Of a stretch of 64,000 nt of DNA, positions 47,583 through 59,028 are shown in pieces. The position numbers and the translations under genes are program-made. The stretch is from Steinernema hermaphroditum. Taxonomy: Eukaryota; Nematoda; Chromadorea; Rhabditida; Steinernematidae. How positions within the stretch are numbered: the first letter of the stretch is position 1; each line of letters begins with the position of its first letter. Below the pieces are notes generated by a model. The model had not been told where the DNA came from, searched no databases, and was given only the letters and a program-made list of their open reading frames with translations. The stretch lies in assembly GCA_030435675.1 (NCBI GenBank), contig CM059622.1:7130001-7194000 (forward strand), read 5' to 3'.

Positions 47583-49444
47583 ATCAGACTATTACTTTTG
47601 CTGTTGTCTTCAACGGGGTCCCGTTTTTTTTGTTTGTATTTTAAGAGACCGAGTAAATAAGTTGTTGACACGAAGTGCCTTGACTTCTTTAGCGTAGTCC
47701 GGTTGGCTTCTGGGGGCGCTATTGGATTTCCGTTGTTGCTAATTGACCCAGATTCGCCTATGCCGGTCGGCAGACGAGGTGCCTCGTTGGATATTTGTTT
47801 TTGAACGACGGAAACCGATTTATCGATTTCTTCGTGCTTTCCGGGTGCACGTCGCCTGCGTTTAATCCGCTCCGCCGAAGGCATGTGGCAGCTTGCGCGA
47901 GAGGATCGATAAATGCCGTGAGTAGCGCCGGAGCCTCACTTCGGGCCTGCTTGTCTCCGCGTCCGGACTTCTCTTCTTCTCGTCCGGGCTTTCGCTTTTC
48001 TCCCGTGTGAGCGCCTCGACCGCCAATTACCCGAAGTGCGACGCCGTGGAACTGTCAATCGTCTTAACCGCCGCGCAAACGGATTGTCGGCGCCGTTGAG
48101 CGTATCAGAGGCGGACACTCGGCGTCTGCTGCCACAAGATCCGTTGACGTCAGAGCTCAGCGGTCGATGTGGCGGAGAAGTGACGAAGTTGCTGTTTGTG
48201 GATTCTCGTATGTTTTTAATCCGATTGGCGAAGCGCTCTTTTTGGTCGTCGAGCATAGCCCAGCGGCGCCAGAGGGCGTTGTCTCTCACGGGAGTCCGTT
48301 CGCGCAGCGAAACGCCGCTGTTATTGACGGTGGTAGCACACGCGCTCCACCGACTCCACGTCTTCAAGGAACTTCTCTCTCCGGCGTCGTCCACGCGTAT
48401 CGATGACGACGCAGTTACGCGGCACTGGAGCATCGGACAGTGTAAATAGAGGTCGTGGTTTCGCCTCGCGCACTTAACCTCTAATCTTCCTTGTTTTTCT
48501 TAAGTTCTTAAAAGGTGATTCGAGCAATTGCCGCGATTTCGAGTGACGAGAGATTGAGTGGAATTTCTCTCCTTTTGTGGTCAGCCCGATCGGTTTCGAC
48601 ACCTTCGCAGGTTCTCGGGGAACTACTAGGTCTCCGAGTTCTGTGCGTGGTGTTTCTGGTTAGTCACGCAATGCTGTACATATATCACATCACAACTACC
48701 CTCGACGTATGTTGTGCATAATTACGGTAGCTCAGTGCTAGTGAACACTGTTGGCGTTAGTTAGTAAAGCGTCCGTTCACGCACAGGTCCACAGGGATTA
48801 ATTCAGGTGCGAAGCGTCCTAGTCCGCGTTCTGCTAGGTGCAGTAGGCTCAAGATGAGGTCATTCTCTCGCCGTTCGCCGATCACTGTTTACACTCACTG
48901 TAAACAGTTGCGACTATAAATGTCTTTTTGTTTACTCAATCTCGTGTTTTTTTTCACAAAACTGACGAAGCTTGTTTATTTGCCGACGTTTTCGGCTTTG
49001 CGGGTTTCATGACGGTTGTACCGTAATTATTCGTATTTTCGTGTTATTGTCTGTGAGTTTATGCAAATGCGAATCGTTTATAAGACTTTCTCTCTTCAGT
49101 GGTTGCTTGACGGAGGCAACGTGGACATTATCCGTTGAACGATCATCGAGCGCCATCGAAGTGCAGGATAGGAGAAAGGACGCGAAGGCGCCGCCCACAC
49201 GTGACTCCATCGTCATTCTTTGCGTCGCCCGGCCGGATCGAGCGTCGAACGACTCATCAGCACAATGCAAACGCTGTATGTGCAGGCACCATGTGCCAAA
49301 CGGAGAACGGAAGTCTAGGGCATTGCAAAAGCACCATAGATCAGTTCTTCGATGTTTGCCTCGCCTGTCTTCTATTCTTCATTTAGCGTTTGATTCGATC
49401 AATAACTTCGTTTTTTTTTCAGAGAGAAGGCCCTGCATCACCCG
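47583..49444. other. Long upstream region of unc-11
   Basis: About 1.86 kb with no convincing coding exon. It probably holds the unc-11 promoter and a 5' non-coding exon. A poly-pyrimidine TTTTTTTTTCAG near 49412-49423 precedes the start codon by about 20 nt. A TATAAATG at 48915 lies next to the palindrome at 48884. Confidence 0.45.
48884..48908. promoter_or_regulatory. Perfect palindrome of two inverted forkhead-type TGTTTAC sites
   Basis: ACTGTTTACA and its exact complement are separated by 5 nt. TGTTTAC/GTAAACA is the DAF-16/FOXO binding element in C. elegans. It is about 540 bp upstream of the unc-11 start. Functional use is inference. Confidence 0.4.
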
Positions 49445-52400
49445 ATGCCGTTCACCAGCGGTGGACAAACGATTACTGACCGGCTGACCGCTGCAAAACA
49501 CTCTCTTGCCGGTTCACAGCTCGGGAAGACAATATGCAAGGCTACGACAGAAGAGCTTATGGCTCCGAAGAAGAAGCATCTGGACTGTAAGCGTTTTCCG
49601 TTATATGCCATCCGTTATGCACGCTCATTTTTGAGATCTTCTTCACTGTACAAATGAGCCGAACATCTCGATTCCGTCGATGGCGAATCTGCTGATTGAA
49701 CGTACCCAGAATCCGAACTGGACAGTCGTTTACAAGTCGCTTATTACAATTCATAACATTCTCTGCTACGGAAATGAGGTAGGCGCCTCTCCTTGCAGTT
49801 TCTGGAACTTGTCGTTTTCTTTAAGCGCTTTTCCCAGTATCTCGCGTCCTGCAACACTACGTTCAACCTGGGCAGCTTTCTGGACAAAAGCTCTAGTCAA
49901 GGTGAGCAATTGAGTGATGCATGGCTGTGTAGTTTTCACATCATTGCATGTTGATGTTTGTGATTGTGGTGTGTTTGTATCAGGCAGTCGATTTGGAACG
50001 TCGTCGGCTATCGACTACACGCACTCCAGAAACTGGGCTACGCTTGACACTGTACTTGTAGGATATGATATGTCCCAACATGTCCGCCGTTATGGAAAGT
50101 ATATTTCCGAAAAGATCCATACATACCGTCTCTGCGCGTTCGATTTCTGTAAGGTTAAGCGTGGCCGAGAAGACGGCGTGCTAAGAACTATGCACACAGA
50201 TAAGGTATAAACATGTTTCGTTACATTTTTCTCCAATATCAGTTTTTCAGCTGCTCAAGACGCTGCCTTTACTTCAAAATCAGATCGATGCGCTCTTGGA
50301 GTTCCAAGTTACCAGCGCTGAGCTTAACAATGGCGTCATCAACTGCTCTTTCATTTTGCTGTTCCGTGATTTAATCCGTCTTTTTGCTTGCTATAACGAC
50401 GGCATCATCAATCTTCTTGAGAAATACTTCGACATGAACAAGAAGCAGTGCCGTGAAGCGCTAGATATGTACAAAGGATTCCTTCAACGCTTGGACAAAG
50501 TTGCTGATTTCCTGAGGGTGGCAGAGTCAGTTGGAATCGATAAGGGAGAGATCCCCGACCTGACTCGCGCACCCGCGTCCTTACTGGAAGCACTTGAATC
50601 TCATTTGTACCATCTCGAAGGAGGCAAGGGACCGCCACCTCAGACGAACCAGCAGGTTTCTTTTCCTTTCCATAATGGTAACTGGAAAGTATCTTGTAGC
50701 AGTTCACTCAGGCGATGTCTCAAGCCACTTCCTTGTTTGCTTCGGCGGCTAATCCTCAAGCAGATGTTGGCAATCTTGATGATGCGGCGAAGCAAAAGTA
50801 CCTAGAGGAGGAGAAGGAGCGGCTGAGACAATACGAGGAGCAGCGAAGGAAGCAGCTGCAGACGGGAGGCCCTCAACAGCCCACGGCTGCCAATCCGTTT
50901 ATGTCCGCTGTTTCCGGTGTTCCTGCTCCTGTATCCCTTGCCGTTCCGCTCGGAAAACCCAGCGACGATCTCATCGGACTTTTTGATGAACCAGCTTCTT
51001 CGATCGCTCAACACCCAGTCGAGACCTCGACAAATCCTTTCGCTCCGAGCTTCTTCCAGCAAACAAGCGTTCCTGCTGCAGCCCAACCCGTGCAACCTCA
51101 GATGAATCTATTCCACACCACGCCTGCACCCACTCAACCCTTCGGAAGTGAGTTTTTCTTAGAGGCTTAGAGAAGGCTTTCGACTTGTTTGTGGCTAGAA
51201 GTAGTCGTGCACCGTTTTGTAGTGTCCTCCATGCCAGCCTATTCGCAGCCACCTAACTATTCTACGCCCGCCTCGAACTACAACGCCGACTTTGCCGTGT
51301 TCGGAAACTCTTCCAGTTCCACGCAGGCACCCTCCTTTAGCAACGGATTTTCTGCAGCGCCTTCTTCCTCAAACGGTTTGTCGTTTTAGTTTCCTTTATC
51401 TTGCTCGGAATGGAGAGACCACACTCGTCTTGTGTTTGTGTATTAAACCGAGTTAAGTTCTTCCCTGTGTTGTGTTGGTTGAACGCGGGAAACCTTGAAA
51501 ATGGAGAGAAATAAGTTTAGCGGAGCCAACGAATCCATTCGTAATGCCCATACCTGTGGCTAGTGGTCCTCCACCGGTACCGCCACCACCGTCGTTGCCT
51601 CCTCAGTGGCAACCTTCGGGTCAAGCTGAATTTCAACAGCCTCCCAAACCAGAACTTCCACAGTTTTCTCCAGGTTTGACCAATAACTTAGCAACGGGCT
51701 GTTAATGGATCGGCTTGATTTAGTCCCACCAGTGAGTTTGGACGTCACGGAAGCCGTTGGTGCTGCTTCCGGAGAGTTGAGCAGCAGTTCGGAGAGCGAA
51801 GCCGCAGTTGATACTGCAACAAAGCAAACTGTAAATTCGGCCCTCCACAATCCATTTGGTGCGATGCAGCAGAACGCAAACGCATTGCACACAGCCGGGG
51901 TGAGTCCGGCAGTTGTCACTCCGCAGGTTCCGGAACCCCCTTCGTTCGCTGCGCCACCGTCGAACCAATCTTCAAGTAAGGGATCTTTTGTGAGAAAGTC
52001 ATTAAGTGCCTCGTTTAGCAACTGCTTCACCCATTCATTTCTCCCAACAACAGCAGCAGATGCAGGCCACCACACAACCAGTGGCCATTCCAGGTGGTGG
52101 AAAGCATTTGGGAATCTATGAACAGACCCCTTTTTGTGCGAAGCTACCTTTTTAAATTTTCTACTTATTGTTCGTTCAGCTGGAAATGACGGCAGCTACA
52201 CATCGCCATCTAACTTCTTCCAAGCTATGCAGCAACAACAGCAGTTTAATCCAGGTCACAGTGTCCATTCAACAGATTATTTGATAACTTTGGGCTTTTA
52301 GGTGTAGGAATGCCAGCACCACAACAAGGCGGTAAATTTGTTGTGTTGTAAAGCGCTTGTGTGGTCCTCTATTCCCGATATTCTTTTTTCTGACACTTTA

Positions 52401-52833
52401 ATTTAATCGTTTCCTTCAGGTTTCGATCCTTTCGCCCAAGCTCAAGTGACCTCTGCATCTGGGAACAAGTTTGGAGCGGGCCGTGATGTGGATTCCGCTC
52501 TCTCGTCGCTGGTCGACAACCTCGCGATTGGCGGAAGCAGCAACCAAGGGTACGGACATCGCCTTCTGTGAAACGTTATCGTTGACTTCATTCAGAAAGC
52601 CAGTTCAGTGGGGAGTCCCAGCGCAGCCCCAGCGTCCGGCATTCCCTTCCCAGCAGCAGCAACAGCCGCAGGCTCAGCAGTGGGGTTATGGTAGCCAGCC
52701 ACAAGCAATGTACAATCCCCAGCAGCCACAGCAGCCCATGATGTACTGTCAAGGTGGTATGTACGGAGCGCCTCAGATGCCCCCTCCACATCAAGCTCCG
52801 CATCAGCCAAAGGACCCGTTCAGTGGTTTCTAA
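49445..52833 (+). CDS. unc-11: AP180/PICALM clathrin-assembly protein (ANTH domain)
   Basis: Fourteen exons (first 49445-49586, 49636-49778, 49826-49901, 50062-50204, 50251-50655; last 52596-52833) encode about 819 residues. The ANTH domain covers about residues 1-290: KKKHLDY is the phosphoinositide-binding loop, followed by [42 protein letters not shown] and [24 protein letters not shown]. The remainder is disordered and Gln/Pro-rich with NPF, DPF and FDPF motifs that bind EH-domain proteins, AP2 and clathrin. AP180 retrieves synaptobrevin during endocytosis at the plasma membrane. The intron at 49902-50061 contains an extra in-frame stretch that may be an alternative exon. Borders of exon 9 (51724-51975) are less sure. 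Confidence 0.93.
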
Positions 52834-53217
52834 ATAATTCTGAAAGATCGTTCATCCGTGTTGTGTTGTAATATCTTGTGTAGTGTTAGTGCGTTCCGAC
52901 GTTTCATAATTCTCATACTTCTATTATAATATCTTAAGTATTCCATTGATCTTTTAAGTGAGAGCGCATAACTATTAGTTTCTGCTGTGTAAATCCCATC
53001 TGACTTTGTGCCCAGACGTTGCTGTAGATGTAGATTGTCTTCTTCATACCTGTTTCTTGGAATATGAACTGTATTTCCAGTTTAGGACGCTGTGTGGAAT
53101 GCTCGCAATAAGAAAGGATGATTTTGTAATAAAAGGTGCCGAAAGAAAAAGACGTATTGTAGCACTTTGCAGACAGAAGTCTTTGCTAGACGAAAGTGTC
53201 TGAAGTCGCAGAAAGCC
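52834..53217. other. unc-11 3' UTR and spacer
   Basis: AT-rich, no coding exon supported; an open frame at 53006-53203 is short and unlike any protein I know. Confidence 0.4.
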
Positions 53218-53225
53218 TATAAAAG
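53218..53225 (+). promoter_or_regulatory. TATA box
   Basis: TATAAAAG in a GC-richer setting, 51 nt upstream of the start codon of the gene at 53276. The spacing leaves room for a short 5' UTR. Confidence 0.55.
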
Positions 53226-53275
53226 GCCTTCTGGCGGGTGAGCAGCACCTTCGACCAACCGGTCGACTGGCGTGC

Positions 53276-54188
53276 GATGGGGCTCTTGGACATCGTCATT
53301 GTTGGCGTCATCGCCTTTCTCATCTGGCTCTGGTATGTGCAGTTTGAGTCAATAAGAGAATAGCAATCGCCTTTGCAGGTTCCAAGTGAAGCAGAGGGAC
53401 GATGAAAAGTTCTTTACACTGATCCAAAGGGCCACCGATGACATAATCTCGAGGTTCGGTCTGAAGGAGGAGCAGCCTTCTTCTCAAAAGGTTGCCGGGG
53501 GGCGAACTCCAAAGTTAGCATCAAAGTCAGCCGCAGGTCAGCCGAAGGTACCAGCCGATCCCAGCCCGTCTTCTGCTCCAGTGAGGAGTCCCGCTTCAGC
53601 TTCAAAGACTATTCCTACTCCACCGTCGGAACCTGCTTCTGTTGCAGCTTCAAAAAGAGCTCCTGCTGCAGCTTCAAAACTAGCCACTGTCGTTTCTGAA
53701 GTTTCTGAAATAACTACAGCCGCTGCTTCGGAACCGGCACCCACTGCAGATCCTGATGCTGCTACTGCTGGTGATTCTGAGACAGCTTCGGTTCCAGATT
53801 CCGACTCCACACCTGGCCACGCTTCTGAGCCATCTTCTTCTCCAGCTTCGGGACCGGCTCCTACTGGAGCTCCCGAATCCACTCCGGAAGCACGCAAAGA
53901 GTCAGACGCGACTACACCGTCCACCTCGTCTGTGCGCACTGCCGCTCAGCCAGATGTGACATCCAGTCGAAACGCCATGCGCGACAAAGCGAGCTTCCGC
54001 GCAAACGAAAAAGTCGAGGTTATCAGCGAGTATGAACGGAAAGTGCCACGTGGAATCAGCGAGGAAAGGCTAGGATTTGTGAAATGTCAGTTGTGCTTTC
54101 TATGATCCCACTAACTACAGTATTTTTTTTAGCAAAGAGCACGCCGAAGGTGACTGAAAAAAATAACACGCAGTCCCAACGCAAATGA
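53276..54188 (+). CDS. Uncharacterized single-pass membrane protein with a Ser/Ala/Pro low-complexity body
   Basis: Three exons (53276-53331, 53379-54085, 54133-54188) encode 272 residues. MGLLDIVIVGVIAFLIWLWF is a signal anchor. It is followed by a short charged helix (FTLIQRATDDIISRFGLKEE) and about 150 residues of repeats rich in Ser, Ala, Pro and Thr (for example ASEPAPTADPDAATA), then a basic C-terminal part. The topology is probably N-anchored with the body on one side of a secretory-pathway membrane; the sequence does not say which. No homologue recognized. It ends 175 nt before the NYN nuclease gene on the same strand, so the pair may be one operon. Confidence 0.68.
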
Positions 54189-54363
54189 AGTCGAATTCGG
54201 AGGTTAACTGGTAAACTGATGGCATTTCCGTAGAAGTCGAGGAATAAACGGGTGTGACGCTTTTGATCCGTTTGCTGCTATTCCCGCGAGTGTTCGGAGC
54301 ATGATTCATTGCGCGTCCTACAATTTTTAATGTCGTGCAATAGCGTCCTCATTTCTAGGCCTC

Positions 54364-55760
54364 ATGGCATCGTCGAGAGCTTCTGCTTCTTCTAATAGTC
54401 AAGCACCCTCTTGGCGAGTGAGAACTCCTCGTGAGAGGAGTGAGCAGTCCGGTGGCCACCTTGCCTTCACTCCTAAGGCCGATCGAACGATCCTGGAGAG
54501 TTTACCGCCGTTTGTTCGGCGATGCGCGGTCATCGACGGGATGAATCTTCTGCACACCGCATCAAGGAGCAGCAAGGCGGACCGCTACTAGTAGGGCTTC
54601 CCTTCGACTCCGGGGTGACTCTTTTTTTAGCGAACTCGATGCAATAGTTTTCCTCGTCGCCGCGCGGGAACTCCTTTTGAAGGACTTCGACGTGCGCTTC
54701 TTTCTCCCAATCAAGCGGATCCGCTCTGTAAAAAATAAAAATGTTATTCAGGTGTGTGAACCTGTCCCGACACCTCTGAATCTTTCTGTAGGATTTGACG
54801 CATCTGAACATCTTCGAGTACACGTATTCAAACTACGACGACGTTGTTATTCTACAGTATGCCGCCAGCGCGGGCGGCTTCGTCGTCAGCCGCGACAAGT
54901 TCCGGGACGTGCTCCCGCGCATGAGCTACGTATTCCACATGAAGGAGCGTCTCTGTCACGCATCTTTCCTCCCTGCCGACAACTGTCGGATGAGTCTGAC
55001 GGTCGACGTCGAAGACGACAGCGAGGAGATGGAGCCTTGGATCGAGGATGAGCCCACGGAGCGCGAACGTCGCGATGACGTCACGGCGCTCCTCGAAGAG
55101 GCGACGGCGGCAGAACCGCGAGCGGGTGAGTGAGGAGGCGTCGCCCCTCCGAATTTTGCGCTTCAGGGATGTTCTACTCGCAAAAGGGCGACTTCGACTA
55201 CGATAGCGCCCTGTACACACGCGCTTTCTTCACTCCAGAGAGACGACGCGCTCTCCTGGAGGCGGTGGAAGAGACTCTGGAGCGCCTCTTCTACAACGCG
55301 AGGACGCGCGACACGGGCCTCTCGCTCACGTCGCTCGTCTACTTGACATGTTACTACAAGCCCGACGAGCTAGAGGAGGCCTTCCACACGATGCAGACGA
55401 AGGAGCGCCAAGTGAGCTACCGTAGTTCCCTTTCGTGTTAGACAACACCCTTTTCAGAGCATGCGACGGGTGCTCGACGCTAAGGACGAGATCAAGTTCT
55501 GGTTCAAGAAGGCGGTGAAGGCACGATGCGTGGAGAAGGCGCTGCAGAAGGAGCCAACAACGTTCGCTGAGATGCTGAAGCTCTGCAACGAGGAGCTCCT
55601 GAAGGAGTCGAAGGGCGTCGCGAGGGGAAAGAATGTGAGGGAGCGATGAGGAGTGGCGATAATAGAGATTTAGATGACTCAACGGACGTACGACGACCCG
55701 CTCCATCCAACGATGACGGCGACGGAAAAGGCGCTCTGTGAGTTCGGAGTCGACTTCTAG
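54364..55760 (+). CDS. NYN/Zc3h12a-like ribonuclease (RDE-8/NYN family)
   Basis: Six exons (54364-54590, 54631-54751, 54792-55125, 55167-55411, 55458-55634, 55674-55760) encode 396 residues. The PIN-like NYN core is clear: CAVIDGMNLLH with acidic residue Asp58, DVRFFLPIKRI, YDDVVILQYA with Asp132/Asp133, and GGFVVSRDKFRDVL with Asp151. All positions needed for metal binding are present. There is no CCCH zinc finger, as in C. elegans RDE-8, NYN-1 and NYN-2. RDE-8 cuts siRNA targets and promotes RdRP-dependent secondary siRNA synthesis. The C-terminal half is helical (residues about 230-370) and not recognized. Orthology to RDE-8 itself is inference. Confidence 0.8.
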
Positions 55761-56233
55761 GCGCGTGTATAAATTCTCTTTTTGCGAACCACGTGAGATT
55801 GAATTCCTGGTCCTTACTCCACATTGCTGTCCAAAGCGATGTGTTACCACATAAAACGGCGACGAGTAAACACTCCATTTTGTCATCCGAAGCCCCGGGT
55901 CGCCTCTCATCGACGCCATCCCCGCGACGCGTCTCCAGGATTCGCCTGAAAAGCGGCGGCGGTGACGTCACCGCCTTGTTTCGTGCACCCTTGCAGACGC
56001 CAAAGACGAACACCAGTGCGTTCGCTTAATATGCGTGATAGCTTCGTTTCTTTCTGTCGCCACAGTCGGGGAGGGGCGAACGGAGGTCCTCAGCCCCTCC
56101 TTGTCCATAATCAATCGCGGCACCGATCGACTCCGCTCCTCTGTCCGAGCTGATGTGTTAGGAACGGCGCGTCGTTTCCGATTTCGCGCATTTCTCTCCA
56201 GTCGTGGCTTCTTGGTCTTCGGATGCCGTCGAG
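55761..56233. other. Intergenic stretch before the MATH-BTB cluster
   Basis: No coding exon recognized. Confidence 0.4.
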
Positions 56234-57382
56234 ATGAGCGGCGCTGCGTTCGGAAAGCACCTCATCACCCTTCGGCCGAACACCGCCGATGCGGATGGTG
56301 GATTCGCCTCCGAGGAGCTGAAGGTGGACACACTGCTCTGGTGAGTCTCCCGTAGCGCACTCCTCTGAACCCTTTTTCAGGAAGGTCACCTGCAAGAAGA
56401 ACATCTCCAGCAACCAGTACGAGATCTACTTGGAGGTCGACACGGCGCCCTTTGCCCTGTGGAGCTGCGAGCTCTCCCTCCGGGCCGAGGTGAAGGCGGT
56501 CTGCGCCCACGCCACCAACCGCTACTATACGGTAAGCGCCTTCGGGCCATCGGGGCCTCTGAGAACTCGTTTTCAGTTCCATGGAGTCCTCCACCGTAAG
56601 CGCAGCGCTTTCCGCTTCGTCGTCTTCGATTTCAACGCCTGTGCCGCGACCCTCAGACAGTACCTCTCCTCGGCAAACAACCAACTTTGCGTGGAGCTGC
56701 ACCTCTCTCTCGGAAAGTGAGTTCCTTCCGCCGGAAAACGAAGACAGCGCCTTCAGAATCTGGCACGAGAACCTCGCGACTCCGTCTGACGTCGCTGACA
56801 CTCCACTGAGGATCGGCGACGCGACCATCTTCGTCTCCAAGACGGTCCTCGCCATGCACAGCACCTTCTTCCTGCAGCTCTTCAGCGAGGAACTGAACCA
56901 CTACTGCGTTGACGACGTCGACGTCGACGACTTTCTCGCCTTCCTCGCCGTAATCTACCCGACAGCCCTCACCGTCGACAGTAAGTACCTTCTTCTCCAC
57001 AGTACTTCTCCCTTCAGACGACAACTACGAGCGGATGCTGCAGTTGGCGGAGCGTTTCGGCTGCTCCACGGTCTTCAATTCGTTCTCCGCCTACTTGTGC
57101 CGCTCGGAGCGCACCGACGCCGAAGCGCTCGTCATCGCCGACTACTACAACCTCATCCAGGACGTCGACCGTATCCTTGCCAAGATGAACGCCCCGACGA
57201 TCCGTTCCATCGCCGTCCGAGGACCTCTCGCGGTGCGAGTCAGCGACCGCCTCAAAGTGATGATGCTGGAGCGTTTGGCGCGCCTCGACTACGACCTCCC
57301 CAACTGCCCGTCCGCGTGTCCCGCCTCGAAGAAGCGCAGGCCTGCAGGTCGGAAGAGGGACGCCGGTTCCGGAGGACGGTGA
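56234..57382 (+). CDS. MATH-BTB protein (bath-like), copy 1
   Basis: Five exons (56234-56340, 56381-56531, 56577-56716, 56757-56980, 57018-57382) encode 328 residues. An N-terminal MATH-like sandwich (LLWKVTCKKNISSNQYEIYLEVD, then LHRKRSAFRFVVFDF) is followed by a BTB fold: RIGDATIFVSKTVLAMHSTFFLQLF and DDFLAFLAVIYP. Such proteins are substrate adaptors for CUL-3 ubiquitin ligases: MATH binds the target and BTB binds cullin. The C-terminus is basic (KKRRPAGRKRD). The 45-nt second intron has no stop and keeps frame, so both spliced and retained forms are readable. Confidence 0.82.
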
Positions 57383-57717
57383 GGTCTTTGTGTGCATATG
57401 TGCTGCCAATGAATATTTGGAATTCGAAGCGGTCCTCTATCTGGCGGGTGATCTCGCCGTGTTGTGACGCGTCGACGTCGCATCTTGCGGCGGAGAGGAG
57501 TGCACGGGGCTAGCGGACTGTCCATAGCGGGCGCGCGGGGAATGAGTCACGTTCCGTCCGTGAGTCACTGTTTTCCAAAGAACGACTGCAGGTTATGATT
57601 AGGCGATGATGACGAGTCTGGCGACGTTTGGCGACGATGGATCATTTGGGAATGACTGGGAAAGTTGGGCTTCTACTCGAATGTACTGTAGTCGGTCATA
57701 AATATTTATCTCAGTCT
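57383..57717. other. Spacer between convergent MATH-BTB genes
   Basis: Nothing recognized. Confidence 0.4.
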
Positions 57718-58876
57718 TTAGTCAATTTCTATGATCGCCGAGGGATCCAGCTGGCAGTCACCGTATCCCAGCTCCAGGTTCCTGTACCTGAGCATCCTCT
57801 TCACCTCGCGCGGAAGGTCCGTCGAGGAGAGCGCCTTCAAGTCCGTCTCGGACTGGTCGTTGACGATCTTCTGCACCACAGCCGGCATGTTGTAGCCGTG
57901 GGCCAGACGCAGTCTCTCTACCGTGCTCATCAGCTCATAGCTGGAGAGGAACTCTCCGCAGGCGACAAACATGGCGTGCGACTGGAAGCTGCTCGCTATT
58001 TGGAGGTAGTCTCTTACGTTTGCCGCTGCAAGGACGTCGGTATGCCCTAACCACTCTCAGCGAGACAGTTACCGTTGATTCTGACGTCGGCCGGGTAGGC
58101 GAAGAGCAGGAAGGGGAGGAACGTGGATCGCAAGATGTTGGGAAGAGTCAGCGGATTTTCTCCGGTGCTTGTTATCTGCTTCAAGTAGTCGGATTGGATC
58201 TGGAGGAGCTGAAAGCGGCAAGCGTTCAGAGGACGTTCAAATGCTGGACTACCGGCTTGGAAACAAAGTACCTCCGGTTCTCGACGATCACTTCGATGTC
58301 CGAGCTGTGATTCTTCTGCTGCATGTTGAGTTTCCACAACCTACGGCGGCTTCTAGATCCCGGATTCCACTGGACGACGCTCACCTGAAGGTGTACAGCC
58401 TGATCTCGACGTCGAAGGACTCCTTCGCGAGGAAGGAGTGGTCGAGGGTCACCATCTTGTGGTGGGAGTGGTGGTTGCACGAGTTGAGGGTCCCGGATAT
58501 CTGGAAGGACGACGTAGAAGTTCCCGAGGTCGAGGCTTACCGAGGTGGAGTAGTTGTATATGTTGATGTTGTCGGAGATGATGTCGAATCGACACAGAGC
58601 ATTGCAGGACCACAGCCAGTTACCCGAAATCGGAGTGGGTCCTCGGCACTCGAGGCGGAAGACGTAGAAGCCGTCCAACGCGTCTCTGTAGACCTCGATC
58701 TTCCTGAAAAGACAGAGCTCTGTTAAGTGTCAGATCCCGACCCTCCGCGCCCGATCGGAAAGTGACACCCACCATTTGAGTCCGTCGATGGTTTCGCTGA
58801 CGCTGTAGAGGGGGTTCGCTTCGGAGCTGGGGGTGGAGGTGTTGATGGTAAATCTGAGCGGCTCCTTGCACAGCAT
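57718..58876 (-). CDS. MATH-BTB protein (bath-like), copy 2
   Basis: Six exons (58876-58773, 58703-58541, 58500-58385, 58340-58253, 58208-58073, 58025-57718) encode 304 residues. The MATH half reads GLKWKIEVYRDALDGFYVFRLEC and SCNALCRFDI. The BTB half contains DIEVIVENRRYFVSKP, LLQIQSDYL and FLLFAYPADVRIN. The start is the only Met that precedes the MATH fold; the domain start is short, so an upstream exon cannot be excluded. It is divergent from copy 3, whose start is only 152 bp away, so they share a promoter region. Confidence 0.78.
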
Positions 58877-59028
58877 CCTGACGGAGGGCGCGTCGCAGAC
58901 GACTCCGAACTCGGCGCGGCGGGGCGACGCGCACGGACGCGCGCCGAATTTGTGACGACGCGACGCCGACGAGCGGGAGAAGAAGGTGACAAGGGGCGGC
59001 ACAGAGGTACTCCGATTCCACGACCGTC

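Noticed and set aside
49980..50061. Extra exon in unc-11 ([12 protein letters not shown]...)
   Set aside because: It is in frame and preceded by an AG, but family members run directly from FLDKSS.QG into YDMS. It was left as a possible alternative exon only.
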